64,000 nt of DNA from Cordia subcordata (GCA_028554755.1 JAPTOF010000015.1:5332001-5396000); one strand, 5' to 3'; counted from the first letter of the stretch, positions 23,856 through 34,299 are shown. Made by a program: numbers and translations. Notes: generated by a model not told the origin, from the letters alone.

Positions 23856-23857
23856 AT

Positions 23858-25129
23858 TGTGGGTGCAAATATCTTAAAAGGGGAGGGGGGTGAATTAAGA
23901 TATAAGTACTAATTTTTGTTTTAAAAAATTCTCAGAAAATTTACAACTTCTAACAATCAATATATCAAATACAATATAATAAAAATAAGCAAGTATAAAA
24001 ATGGAAGTTTAAGGAGAGGAGAAACAAACGATTTAAGGTAGTTCGGCCAAGCCTACGTTCACCGCCCAAGGATGCTCCCCTTAGGAGTTCAAAAATCTCC
24101 ACTAAGATGCTTCTTCAAATCTTGGTGAAGTATAAACCAAGTTCTTACAATCTTTTTGAAGCCCAACTTCAAAGAACCCAAGAGATTCACTCTTTAGGAT
24201 TTCCTCACACTTTACATGCTCTAAAGAATAAATCTTACAAAGTTTATAGCTCTCAAAGTGTGTATATACTCAAGAATTAAGAAAAGATTGAATTTGAAAT
24301 TTTCTTCAAGAAGAAGATGAATAAGCTCTTGAAAGCTCAAATATATTGCAAGAATGGCTCAAAGATGGATTGTATGATGATAAACACTTTAGCACACTTC
24401 AATTTCTTAATTAGAATGTGTATTGAATGAGTATTTAAAGAGAATTTGGGGGTTAGCGATTTGGTATGTGAAGAAGAAATGAATTTTTCAGCCAGAACGG
24501 TAATAAACGGCTAGTGCATTTATTACAGCACTCGTTCAGCCGGTCGACCGGCTAGGTCGTCCGGCTATCCCCTTTCCTTCTCTGACTAGGCTGGACGCGT
24601 TAGCCGGTCGACCGGCTAGGGGGTCCGGCTTTTTCTTCACCTTTCTGTTTTGGCCGAGCGACCCACCCAGGTCAACCAGTCGACCGGCTGGGGGGTCCGG
24701 CCACTCCAGAATGTGAAGTAAACCCAGAGTTTTGCCAAAACCATTTTAAGTGCAATTTTCACAACTTCAAATCATTTTGTAATAATTTGTAAACACATGT
24801 TGTGATTTGAAACACCTCAAAAACTCATTTTATCTCTATGTGTGCATTCAAATACATTTGTACATATGTTATATTAAATGTGCAAGAGTTGAAAATTTTG
24901 CTTTGAACAAGAAAAAGAGTTTGAGCCAAGTCTACATAATATGTAGACATTTCACAAAAAGAGCAAGAAGGAAAATAATATCCGGTTCCCTCTTATGACT
25001 TCACTTTTCCTCCTTATGCCTTGTCACCTTCTCTTTTTTCAAATAATGTTTTTTGCACATTTTCTTCAATCTTTCAATACTTCAACTAGATATCATCTCA
25101 TTTTCTCAAGAAACTATTTAGTCAAATAA

Positions 25130-25163
<34 letters not shown>

Positions 25164-25200
25164 TTCATCATCAAAATTAATAATGAATATTTAACTAACA
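23858..25200 (-). repeat. 5' LTR of SIRE-like element
   Basis: 1343 bp, TG...CA on the minus strand. It has two perfect copies of the palindrome AGCCGGTCGACCGGCT (24538-24553 and 24602-24617) and a third partial copy near 24680. An AT dinucleotide run of about 28 bases lies near 25134-25162, longer than in the other LTR. Confidence 0.93.
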
Positions 25201-25205
25201 AGCAA

Positions 25206-25413
25206 TCTTGTCGATCGGGGGCCAACAAGCATACTCTTCAGGCCCAGGTGCACGGATGTCGACCGAGTCATCAATCTGGCCGCACTTTTTAAACCTGTTT
25301 GCGTTCCACTGCAAAGTAACTCTGGGGATATATCTGGTAGTCCAATCTAGAGGGAGAGGAGCCATAGGAGGCTTGCCTGGGTGATGAACTGCACCACCAC
25401 GAGAGTCGACCAT
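25206..25413 (-). pseudogene. first exon of the Tat antisense gene, cut off by the SIRE-like element
   Basis: On the minus strand ATG at 25411-25413 starts MVDSRGGAVHHPGKPP and runs open to YACWPPIDKIA. Deleting the SIRE-like element and one copy of its target duplication joins this in frame to YESTLKMGIRLPFP at 15404 and onwards into the PF04195-like domain. GIRLPFP matches the motif that precedes PNGW in that family. A possible 3' splice site (CAATCTCCGCAG) lies about 45 bases upstream of the ATG. Confidence 0.65.
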
Positions 25414-26795
25414 TAATGGAGATGGGTAGTCAAATAGCTAACTGATTATGTGGGCACTGCGGAGATTGGAAGAAGAGGAAGAGAGATCGTACCTTCACAA
25501 GAACAGGATGCGCGAAAGACGAGCCGAATGAACCTACTAGGTAAACAAGCGTGAATGTATCAGGAAACAACAATAAGGATAACTTGAACATAGTTACACT
25601 TATGCAAAAGGAATGAATGTGAAACAGCAAAGCTTTCGTAAAAAACTCACAGTCGCATACAAGGATTTAGGGAGCGTATGGCTGCAGAGAACCACTGAGC
25701 CTAAAAAGACGTTGTCTGTCAGGGTAAATGGGCCAGAAAAGAGCCAGCGGACCCGTCATGAACCTGGACGCCCAAAAACTTCAATGAACTATAATGGCCG
25801 TGACATTAAAGCAAAAGTAAGTCCACCCGAAACTCGTCCACTCCCCTAGAAGATTAGAGGAAGCGGACCCTCTTCATGCGAAGCCGCTTGGTAAAACCAC
25901 AAAAAGGGTGGCAGTGAACCCCACGAGCAATCATCCGCTGGCACGATAGAGAAAGTGACGAGCCTCATAAGCAAGCGTCCGCCAGGGTGCGAGAAGAAAG
26001 GATAGAAGTAGACCTATTAAGGAATCGTCCGCCACGTTTGATAAAAGGCGAATCCATTAAAGTACTTACTATTACAATCGGTGCAGAACAACCGCTACCA
26101 GTGTGCATCCGCTGTAGAAGGCTCCTCCCATGAGTGTCTGCTATATTGAATCGCAAGAAGAGAACGTGGGCCTAACCGAACATCTGCCAGAGTAGGTGAA
26201 GAGGAGATGGTCAGACCCGTTGAGGACCCGTCCGCCGCATTTGATAAAAAGCAAATCCATTGAAGTACTCATTGTCATGATCGATGCAGGATGATCCCTT
26301 CCAAAATGCGTCCACCGAGGAGAATTCAACTTGTGCGCGCTCATTAAGGCTAGTCTAGAGAAAAGGGTAAAGGACGGACCCTGCTCGCATGCAACCACTG
26401 AAGAAAATCCTGCCTAACTGCGTCCCCTGGGAGTAGTCTAGAGAAGAAGGCTTGTGGTAGACCTATCAATATTGGGTCTGCTAAAAGTAGGAAGAACACA
26501 AAATATAATTAGATCCTCACCTTGAGCCGCTAGCTTGGAGAAGTAGTAGAAAGGAGGAAATACAGTAGGATGGTAGGAATAGTCACAGTTGGGAGGTAAG
26601 AAATGAGGGATTGAGATAGAAAGGTGTCCTATTTATAGACTAAGCCCCACGCGAAAAGGAGGCGTCAGCTACCAAAAGGAAGAAACAAAACGTTCTGGAA
26701 TGATTTTAAGCAAGAGAGATGACACACTAAATTTGGTAAAATTTTTTGCCCTTCCACGATTGACAAACATTGCATAAGACCAAAAAGGGGGCATT
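25414..26795. other. 3' untranslated region of Tat-like element with degenerate repeats
   Basis: No coding domain seen. A unit containing GTCCGCC-C-TTTGATAAAA and AATCCATT-AAGTACT occurs near 26020 and 26225, about 205 bases apart. Shorter CGTCCGCC-like echoes are scattered from 25930 to 26430. The stretch ends with a polypurine tract (AAAAAGGGGGCAT, 26782-26794) next to the 3' LTR. The region could also hold the promoter of the antisense gene. Confidence 0.55.
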
Positions 26796-27287
26796 TGATT
26801 TGAGTGCGCCACATGGATTATTAGCATGCTAACACATGGCAAGTGGGACCAAGGGACAATGCTCGACGGAGCTTGGGGTGAGGGGCCTCCCGTTAATGCA
26901 AGCTTGGTTACATGAAGATGGACCCCTGGTGCACGAGTCTGCCACTCTCCTCATCCCCAGCGCACCCTTAGGCTACGGGTACGCTGCTTTGAATGTTCAA
27001 GATATCAACCAAGACGAAGTTATAAATCTTCAAGTAATGTATGAATATGCAAAAGGAAGGACCCTAAGTCCATGCATACACTGGCGAATAAGGGAAAGCG
27101 TACCCAAACACTAAGGGTATGCCTAGGCCAAGTTCTTTGGTGAGTGCATGGCTTCTTTCCCAAAGTAGCCGCATATGCCATGTCAATAATCGAAGATAGT
27201 CTAATCAACATCATCCACCCATCCAGCAGGCACAACAAAGACATCCAAACCTCTACTGACGTGGGAGGAATTTTTTCATCCATATAA
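26796..27287 (+). repeat. 3' LTR of Tat-like element, internally deleted
   Basis: Starts TGATTTGAGTGCGCC after a polypurine tract and ends CATATAA (the CA end is mutated) before gttgg. It is 492 bp against 805 bp for the 5' LTR and lacks the segment equivalent to about 4700-5060. It also keeps about 30 bases (near 26907-26937) missing from the 5' copy. Confidence 0.83.
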
Positions 27288-27292
27288 GTTGG

Positions 27293-27643
27293 TAATTAAA
27301 TGAAATATTTAAATTGAGAAAGTAAAATAAGAAAATGATCACATATGGAGAAAAACAATAAAAGATTTTTGAATGTCATTTTAGATGAGAAAGTAGCATT
27401 ATTAATTGGTTATCGGATAAATTTAAGTTAGGTAATAATTGTGTATATATAAGGTTAGATTAAATACTTTGTTGAATAGAAAAGGATTTTAAAATTATCA
27501 CAAGTGATGTGTAACAGAAAAATATGTACCTTTTTATATATATAGATATATAGACATATAGACGTATAGATTTGTTGTTCCTAGTCGTAATAAATTTGAT
27601 GCAGTCAATGATACTGTCGCAGAAGATCAATTGTTGATCGTCG
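27293..27643. other. AT-rich flank before the SINE
   Basis: An AT/ATAG microsatellite-like stretch lies at 27533-27570. The short open stretch from about 27572, continuing past the SINE if that is removed, reads NKFDAVNDTVAEDQLLIVEN. It could be a remnant of a host exon. I do not recognise it. Confidence 0.35.
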
Positions 27644-27659
27644 AGAATGAGACTTTTCT

Positions 27660-27914
27660 TTTAAAAGGGTTAACCAAAGGAGAACCCCTTTCCCACCTGG
27701 CCAGAGGCCCCTTAACCAGGCGGGAGGTAAATCGAGGGATGTGCGTGAGTGGCAGCCCGACCAGGGAGAGAACCAACGGGCGTGGAAATCCAGCAACAGC
27801 CCCCGCAATATTTCAGCGGAGTACTGCCGCCACACGGACTCGATCCCGCGTTGTCAGAGTGTCTCCACCCTAATCACCTGGTCACTTACCAACTCACCTA
27901 TGCCCCTAGGGGCA
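27660..27914 (-). mobile_element. tRNA-derived SINE
   Basis: A 255-bp insertion is flanked by the exact 16-bp direct repeat AGAATGAGACTTTTCT (27644-27659 and 27915-27930). On the minus strand it has a pol III A box TAGGTGAGTTGG (27889-27900) and, about 42 bases further on, a B box GGATCGAGTCC (27836-27846), each one base from consensus. The remainder has no ORF. The boxes, the size and the target duplication define a tRNA-derived SINE. The 3' end lacks a long A tract. Confidence 0.9.
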
Positions 27915-28127
27915 AGAATGAGACTTTTCTGTTGTGGATGTAAATGATCAAGTGTTCGGTGAAAATGTTCGGAACAAGTTTACCTATTCTTACTTTCTTG
28001 ATGTATTTTACCACAATAAATAAATAAAATTAAATTATTTTTATAAGTTAAAATTTTTAAATAAAGTGGTAATTTATAATGATATGAGCTTAAGTCATGA
28101 GCTTGAGTTTTATGGTCACTTAGAGGC

Positions 28128-28236
28128 TGTTTGACTTTGTTTATTTGTGACTTATAAGTATCAAATAATAATAAACATGTGACAAAGTATTTTTTTTTTT
28201 AGTACTTATAAACATCAAAATAAACCAAGCCAAACA
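28128..28236. repeat. inverted-repeat hairpin, MITE-like
   Basis: GTTTGACTTTGTTTATTTG...CTTATAAGTA (28128-28160) pairs with TACTTATAAAC...AAATAAACCAAGCCAAAC (28203-28236) around a 42-base loop. A third related word (CAAATCAAACAAAACAAGC, about 28538) may be the far terminus of a larger non-autonomous element. No target duplication identified. Confidence 0.5.
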
Positions 28237-28759
28237 CAATATTAAAACTATTCACGTGAAAAGTTAAAAAAACAAATCATGCCTGCATGTGAAGCGTTTC
28301 TTAAGCACAACACCGTTTTAAATCGCCGTCACATGTTGGTAGAAAATGATAAAACATGATGCAAATATTTTAAATAAGAAAAAAAAAATGTTTTTGTTAT
28401 AATAACGACACTGTTTTCTTCTTCATAAAGTAAAAATATTCATAAAACGTTATTTACCTATTACAGAGTAAAGTGTATTGACCCAAAAATAGACTAAAGT
28501 GAATTTGCGACGCAACTCTTTTTGTAAAAGTACTTTTCACAAATCAAACAAAACAAGCTGAAAAACGAAAAATAAAATGAAAAATCAAAGTTGTCTTGAT
28601 TGACTAATACTCTGCCAGCTAGCTACTGCTATAAAAAACGTGTCAAATGTGGACGTGTTTACATCATCAATGACATCATCATCATCATCTCAAGGGGCCA
28701 TCTCAGGGCTGCTCTCTCGTAATGGACTCATATACGTCCATGAGAGCCCTTACCCATTG

Positions 28760-29193
28760 TTTGGATTAGGGAATGGAAGCATAAAAATAGATTTGAAGGA
28801 ATTATTAAAATTTTTTTTTTTCTGGGTTTGAGAGATGTGGAGAGAGGAGGTTAAGGAGGATGTGATTTGTTTTTTCAAATCCTTTAAAATGACTCCCCCC
28901 ATTTGGAGGGAAATAACAGGAAAACAATTAATTTTTTTATAATGATTTTTTTATCTTTCTCTTTATATTTAAATATAAAATTTAAAAGCGCTATAAAAAT
29001 TCATTTTAACACAAAATTAATCATTTTTTTCATTTCCTTCCCAATTCAAACAATATAAATTCACAATCTTTTATTATTCTTTTATATTTGTAAAAATTTT
29101 TTAATTCAAATAAAAATTAATACTCTGTTTTTCTTTCCTTTATAATACTTTTATTTCATTTCGTTTATTAGATTTCCCTTCCGAATCCAAATA
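28760..29193. repeat. MITE-like AT-rich element
   Basis: The ends TTTGGATTAGGGAATGGAAG and, reversed, ATTTGGATTCGGAAGGGAAA are imperfect terminal inverted repeats around an AT-rich, GAGAGA-containing body without ORFs. Purine-rich left and pyrimidine-rich right halves suggest folding. The superfamily is uncertain and a target duplication was not resolved. Confidence 0.42.
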
Positions 29194-29195
29194 TA

Positions 29196-30152
29196 GTGTT
29201 AATATCTTACAAAATAAATGGTTAATACTTAAATTAATATTAGTTCATATTGATAGATGAGTATTTCCATCAACAGAACTCTGGGGTCCATGTCCGCATT
29301 TCAGAACCTTACACGCTAAGATCTGGTCACATTCCGGACACGTGTGCATCTTGGGGTCAGCCCTTTTTTCTTTTTTGTTTTATGACAAATTTTTAGACTT
29401 AGCGCTAGCAGCCTCTACATTTTATTTAGATGTAGAAAACTAATTCTTTAGTGTGCATTTGTGTCTTTCTAGAGTGTTATTTTTTCTCGAAAACTTTTTA
29501 TTTTAATGACTAGTGTTAGTCTAATTGTTTAATAACCCCCCTATTTCTTAACTTCCAATATAATTTTATTTTAAATATTTTGTATTTATTTTTAATACAT
29601 GTTTTATATTTTTTAAAAAATTAAAGAGTGTAATAAAATTTTAATTATTAATTTAATTTTCAATCTTTTTTACAATAAAGCTAGTAAGTTAACATCAATA
29701 TTAACGAATAAGTATATCGTAATTTTTAAATTAGAAAATTAAAATAGTTTTTGACTTTTTAAAGTAACCAATGATCAAATTAATAGTTTGTAAAAAGAGA
29801 AGAGCGATGAGGAATGGAGTCTGGCTTGATCATGATGAACTAAAAAAGTTGGTTTGAGGCTCCCTACAATGAGGCGGTTGGACCTCTGTGCTCTCACTTC
29901 TCGTATGGCTCCTTGCTTTTGCCATTGTAGGAACACTATTGTTGGCCTTAGTTCACTTTGTGATGACACTGGATTGGGGGTAAATATATCAGATAATGTT
30001 TTTAGCTCGTTATTGTTAGAAATTGGGGGTTGGGTCAACTAATGTAGACCGACTCGCCTCGACCCATTTAAATAATGAGTAAAAAGAGGAGATATAGGAA
30101 GTTAAGAATATAAATTCTCATTATTTCACATACATCTACACATAAATGTGTT
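29196..30152. other. AT-rich spacer, no gene seen
   Basis: I see no domain or structured repeat. The short ORFs on both strands at 29775-30042 are shadows of each other. Confidence 0.4.
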
Positions 30153-30157
30153 CATAT

Positions 30158-30380
30158 TATAGAAGTTTGGTTTTCCCATATCTTTACAATGCTAGCACAG
30201 GTCTCTAATATAGGCGTTCTTATCTTGCCTTTCAAGTCCGCTATTCTATGTAAGGAAAGCTTCCAATCAAATCACTTTTACAAGTGTTACAAGAAGAATA
30301 TGTATAATACAAGAGATATGATTGAGATATTATTGAATATTTTAGAAGACCAAGAACCTTCTACGTATCATCCGTCAATA
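30158..30380 (-). repeat. 3' LTR of small copia element
   Basis: Aligned with 42578-42797 along its length (TATAGAAGTTT, CTTATCTTGCCTT, TTCCAATCAAATCACTTTTAC, AGATATGATTGAGATATTAT). A purine tract (TGTGGGGGGT on the minus strand, 30381-30390) adjoins it. The termini read TA rather than TG/CA. Confidence 0.85.
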
Positions 30381-30390
30381 ACCCCCCACA

Positions 30391-31820
30391 AGCGAAGGGG
30401 GTGTCAACCACCTGAAGCTTGCGAAGCGGGTCTTCAAAGTAAGAGCGAAAGGTTGGTTTCGTGAATATATTAGCAAGTTGGCCGTGGGAGTTGCCATATT
30501 GAACACGAAACGTGCCATCTTTTACTTTATCGCGAACAAAATGAGTATCAAGTTTCGATGTGTTTACTCTGCTGATGAATGACAGGGTTGGAAGCCAAGT
30601 AAATCGAACTGATGTTGTCACAACAAAGGAGTGGAGTTTGGGCGAGCTTAACCCGAAGGAAGTTGAGGATGTGATTGACCCAAAGCAATTCAGAGCTGAG
30701 GTTGGCCATAGGCTCTATAATCTGCTTCGGCATTGGACTTGGAGACTGTATTCTGCTTGCGAGAGCTTCATGAGATTAAGTTGGAGCCAAAATAGACGGC
30801 ATAAGCAGACGTGGACCTCCTGGTATCAGGGCAACTGGCCCAAACAGCGTCGCTGTGACCAACAAGCACGGGTGTGGAGCATGGTTGAAGCAATAAGCCA
30901 TGTTGCAAAGTATGTTTAACATAGCGCTGTATGTGATTGGCAGCAACCAAATGTGGCAAACGAGGCTCGTGCATGAACTGGCAGACAGAGTTGATGGCAT
31001 AGGAGAGGTTAGGGAAGGTCATGGTTAGATATTGGAGTGCCCCAACTAGGCGATGAAAGTCTGTTGGGTCCTGGAGCAGCTCGTCGTCGGAAGCAGTAAT
31101 GCGTGTAGTTGATAGTGTAGTGATAAATTGTGAGACCCAGTTGGAATCACTCCCCGTGATGATAAGATCACCGATATATAGAAGCACAATCAAAACCTTC
31201 CCTAATTGATGTTTGACGAAGAGAGAGGCATCATGTTCACAATGCAAGAAAACATTGGAGAGCAAAAAGGAGCTGAAGTTTTGGTACCAGGCACGCGTTG
31301 CCTGTTTCAATCCATAGAGGGATTTGTGTAAGCGACAAACATATTCAGGATGATCAGCGTCTATGGACCCTGGTGGTTGTTATATAAATACAGTTTCATG
31401 GAGGTCCCTGTGAAGGAAGGCATTTCGAACATCCAATTGACATATGACCCAATTATGAGAGAGCACCAAACTGAGGATTAGCCGAATAGTTGTAGGACAA
31501 ACCACAGGGCTATAAGTGTCATCATAATCATGCCTAGGTTGTTGATTATAACCTTTGGCAACCAAACGAGACTTATAGCATTAGATGAAGCCATCAAACT
31601 TCTGTTTGATTTTATAGACCCAGTGACAGCCTATAACATTCATATGTGGAGTGTGAGGAACTAAGGACCAAGTTCTATTCTTCAAAGGGGCATTAAACTC
31701 CTTATTCATGGCATGTCTCCAATTAGCGGATTTGTTAGCCTCCGTAAAGCAAAAAGGTTCAACTAGTTGAGCAGAAGAGGAAGCAAGAAAGCTATGGGGT
31801 ATAGGGTGGCGGGTAGACAT
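30391..31820 (-). pseudogene. copia reverse transcriptase and RNase H, broken
   Basis: In order: WSLVPHTPHMNVIGCHWVYK (31660), [50 protein letters not shown], then LLYIGDLIITGSD where the catalytic YVDD has become YIGD. A deletion in RT joins FITTLSTT to the later block TDFHRLVGALQYLT. RNase H follows as VGHSDAVWASCPDTRRSTS and, after a stop where Trp is expected, SRKQNTVS. The tail includes QLANIFTKP. Frames change several times from 30768 leftwards. The loss of an active-site Asp means no RT activity even if the frames were joined. Confidence 0.85.
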
Positions 31821-31860
31821 GTGTACCTAGACGTGCTTGAGCTTGTAGGTATTATCCATC

Positions 31861-32163
31861 CTACGTGTAACCATTAGATGAGTGCGTCCAGGGTGCTGTT
31901 GTGCGGCACAATGGGAGCTGAGTTAACAGCAGTGATAGGTACTCAAGGAAGAAAGAAGATGGTGGCGAGTCATCATCATGCAAAGATTGGTCAGAGGATT
32001 GAGTAACCTGAGGGACGCCTAGAGATGGAGGATGCGAAGGCCCTTGCAGTGGAGCGCTGTGGACAGCGGGCAGTGGGCTTTGCGCAACAGTTGGGACGAT
32101 GGCTGGAGAGGAAGTGGGGAGCTTCGATGATGGGGCAACATAACCAGTAGTAGACTTAACCAC
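31861..32163 (-). pseudogene. linker between copia integrase and RT
   Basis: A Ser/Pro-rich open stretch (SSKLPTSSPAIVPTVAQS, HSAPLQGPSHPPSLG) sits between integrase and RT, as in most copia polyproteins. No domain is expected here. Confidence 0.6.
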
Positions 32164-32199
32164 ATGGAATGGTCGAAGCTGGAAAAAATCAAGTGAGAC

Positions 32200-32967
32200 C
32201 TACGGCAATGAAGAAGAGATCCCTAGAAAAGAAGACTCATTAAAAACATGTCTAGAGATAATCACTTTGCCATTGTTTGGATTGAGACATTTGTATCCCT
32301 TATGCATGGGGCTATACCCAATGAATACGCATGGGGTACTTTTAAACTCTAGTTTTGTTCGGCCAAATGTACTTAGGCAAGGGAAACATAACACGCCAAA
32401 AGTTTGCGTAAAAGTATAATCTGGAAGAGTGCCATATAATAGCTCATAAGTTGATTTAAAGGATAGGATAGAAGAAGGGAGCCGATTAATGAGAAAAACA
32501 ACAGTAGAGAATGCCTCATTCCAAAATGACGATGGCAAGTTGCTATGAGGTAGAAGAGTGAGCCCTGTTTCAATGATATGACGGTGTTTGCATTTTGCAA
32601 TACCATTTTGCTCTGGAGTGCTTGGACAAGACAAACGGTGAATAATACCATGTTGATGAAAGAAGGAATTCAACGTATGATTAAGAAATTTACCACCTGA
32701 ATCACTTTGTAAATACTTAATTTTAGTTTGGCACGAATTCTCAACCATATTCACAAAAGTAGGAAAAATGCCAACTACATCACTTTTTCTCATTAAAGGA
32801 TAATACCACGTATAATGGGAAAAATCATCAACCAAACTTAAATTGTAATGAAAACCATCTATGGAAGGGATGGAAGCATGGCCCCATACGTCACAATGAA
32901 CAATATTCAATAATTGTGATAACCGTTCACTAACAAAATCAAAGGGCACGCGATGACTTTTACGCAT
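32200..32967 (-). pseudogene. copia integrase core
   Basis: Open for 255 codons. It starts MRKSHRVPFDFVSERL, the tail of the zinc finger (CTSCQ just upstream at about 32985). The catalytic triad is visible: HCDVWGHASIPS (Asp), LQSDSGGKFLNHT (Asp) and STPEQNGIAKCKHRH (Glu). The usual block KSTPCVFIGYSPMHKGYKC follows near the C-terminus. The part 32264-32991 is duplicated in inverted orientation at 33414-34141. The protein itself is not free-standing; it is part of Pol. Confidence 0.87.
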
Positions 32968-32999
32968 CTGACAACTAGTACAAACATCAGTGGAAATGT

Positions 33000-33412
33000 T
33001 GACGGTACAATAGAAATAACTTTATTGAATCGAGAGAGAATTGACTACGAAGGATGCATCAATCTGGCGTGCCATATGCCCACAGAGACCTTATTTGCAA
33101 CAAAAGCAGAACACGATTGCTGAGTGAAAGAGTAAAGCCCATCCCTAAGTGTTCCTTGGTGCAGCACTCTGTCCATCTTCAGTTCCTTAATGAAATAGGC
33201 AGAAGGAGTAAACACAACAGCACAATTCTGTTCTTTAGTGAACTGTGCAACTAAAAAAAGCTTCTTAGCAATATGTGGTACTAAGAAAGCAGTAGAATAA
33301 AGAGTATCACCATTAGACATACGCAAAGGGATGCATCCCATATCTGTAATAGGCAAACTCAAGCCATTCCCAACTAAAACATTATCGATACCTGAGTAAG
33401 GCTTCTTACTAG
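33000..33412 (-). pseudogene. copia protease end and pre-integrase zinc-finger region
   Basis: Reads KPYSGIDNVLVGNGLSLPI (protease flank), then FLVPHIAKKLFLVAQFTKE, DGLYSF and VGIWHARLMHPS, the GAG-pre-integrase region with its His residues. A stop lies downstream, near 33045. The left part of the protease, with the active-site DTG, is separated from this segment by the composite insertion. Deleting the insertion plus one 11-bp repeat gives SQMSSKK followed directly by PYSGIDNV in one frame. Confidence 0.78.
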
Positions 33413-33413
33413 T

Positions 33414-34141
33414 ACTGATGTTTGTACTAGTTGTCAGATGCGTAAAAGTCATCGCGTGCCCTTTGATTTTGTTAGTGAACGGTTATCACAATTATTGAAT
33501 ATTGTTCATTGTGACGTATGGGGCCATGCTTCCATCCCTTCCATAGATGGTTTTCATTACAATTTAAGTTTGGTTGATGATTTTTCCCATTATACGTGGT
33601 ATTATCCTTTAATGAGAAAAAGTGATGTAGTTGGCATTTTTCCTACTTTTGTGAATATGGTTGAGAATTCGTGCCAAACTAAAATTAAGTATTTACAAAG
33701 TGATTCAGGTGGTAAATTTCTTAATCATACGTTGAATTCCTTCTTTCATCAACATGGTATTATTCACCGTTTGTCTTGTCCAAGCACTCCAGAGCAAAAT
33801 GGTATTGCAAAATGCAAACACCGTCATATCATTGAAACAGGGCTCACTCTTCTACCTCATAGCAACTTGCCATCGTCATTTTGGAATGAGGCATTCTCTA
33901 CTGTTGTTTTTCTCATTAATCGGCTCCCTTCTTCTATCCTATCCTTTAAATCAACTTATGAGCTATTATATGGCACTCTTCCAGATTATACTTTTACGCA
34001 AACTTTTGGCGTGTTATGTTTCCCTTGCCTAAGTACATTTGGCCGAACAAAACTAGAGTTTAAAAGTACCCCATGCGTATTCATTGGGTATAGCCCCATG
34101 CATAAGGGATACAAATGTCTCAATCCAAACAATGGCAAAGT
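33414..34141 (+). repeat. inverted 728-bp copy of the copia integrase segment
   Basis: Reverse complement of 32264-32991, equal in length with no gap. The 238-codon translation in the main frame and a 92-codon shadow frame are identical between the two arms, so the DNA is identical or nearly so. The arms are separated by 422 bp (32992-33413). The inner edge is at CATCAGT and the outer edge at GGCAAAGT. The ORF on the plus strand stops right after the copied part. Confidence 0.95.
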
Positions 34142-34144
34142 AAT

Positions 34145-34299
34145 AAAATAAAAAATTTGGGGAACTCGGGTTTGGGGAAATGGGGAACGGGGAAAAAAAT
34201 ATCGGGGATGGGGAAAAATATCAGGGAACTAGGTTGGGGAACGGTATAATTTTTTTATTTGGGGAATCCCTAAAACCCGAACTACTTCTTTTATTTTAT

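Larger units (their letters stand above)
15410..25200 (-). mobile_element. SIRE-like Ty1/copia retrotransposon, complete structure
   Basis: The element runs leftwards. LTRs at 15410-16668 and 23858-25200 both start TG and end CA. They are flanked by agtaa (15405-15409) and agcaa (25201-25205), a 5-bp target duplication with one change. An initiator-tRNA-Met primer site and a polypurine tract are present. Order on the minus strand: gag, protease, integrase, RT-RNase H, then an extra ORF before the 3' LTR. LTR length of about 1.3 kb, a long gag with two zinc knuckles and the extra 3' ORF fit the SIRE/Maximus lineage. It inserted into the antisense gene of the Tat element. Two nonsense codons in pol make this copy defective, but it is the youngest-looking large element in the left half. 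Confidence 0.92.
4322..27287 (+). mobile_element. Ty3/gypsy element, Tat-like, degenerate, with nested insertions
   Basis: Two related LTRs (4322-5126 and 26796-27287) face the same way and are flanked by gttag (4317-4321) and gttgg (27288-27292), a 5-bp target duplication with one mismatch. Between them are a primer site, gag, protease, RT, RNase H and an integrase without a visible chromodomain. Then come 40-bp tandem repeats and a gene on the opposite strand. That order, and the antisense gene between integrase and the 3' LTR, are characteristic of Tat-lineage elements (Retand/Grande group). Removing the insertions at about 9408-11390 and 15410-25200 leaves roughly 11 kb. All reading frames carry stops, so the copy is dead. 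Confidence 0.85.

Noticed and set aside
27836..27900. A functional tRNA gene at the A and B boxes
   Set aside because: No cloverleaf or acceptor stem can be formed. The boxes belong to a SINE bounded by a 16-bp duplication.
27631..27947. Three overlapping plus-strand ORFs over the SINE
   Set aside because: They lie over the SINE and its flanks, read through tRNA-like sequence and have no domain.
28640..28831. Small ORF starting MSNVDVFTSSMTSSSSS as a host gene
   Set aside because: It runs into the MITE-like element, has a simple Ser run and no conserved motif.
33438..34151. Plus-strand 237-codon integrase ORF as a second copia element
   Set aside because: It is an exact inverted copy of the neighbouring integrase segment with no RT, LTR or other copia parts around it.
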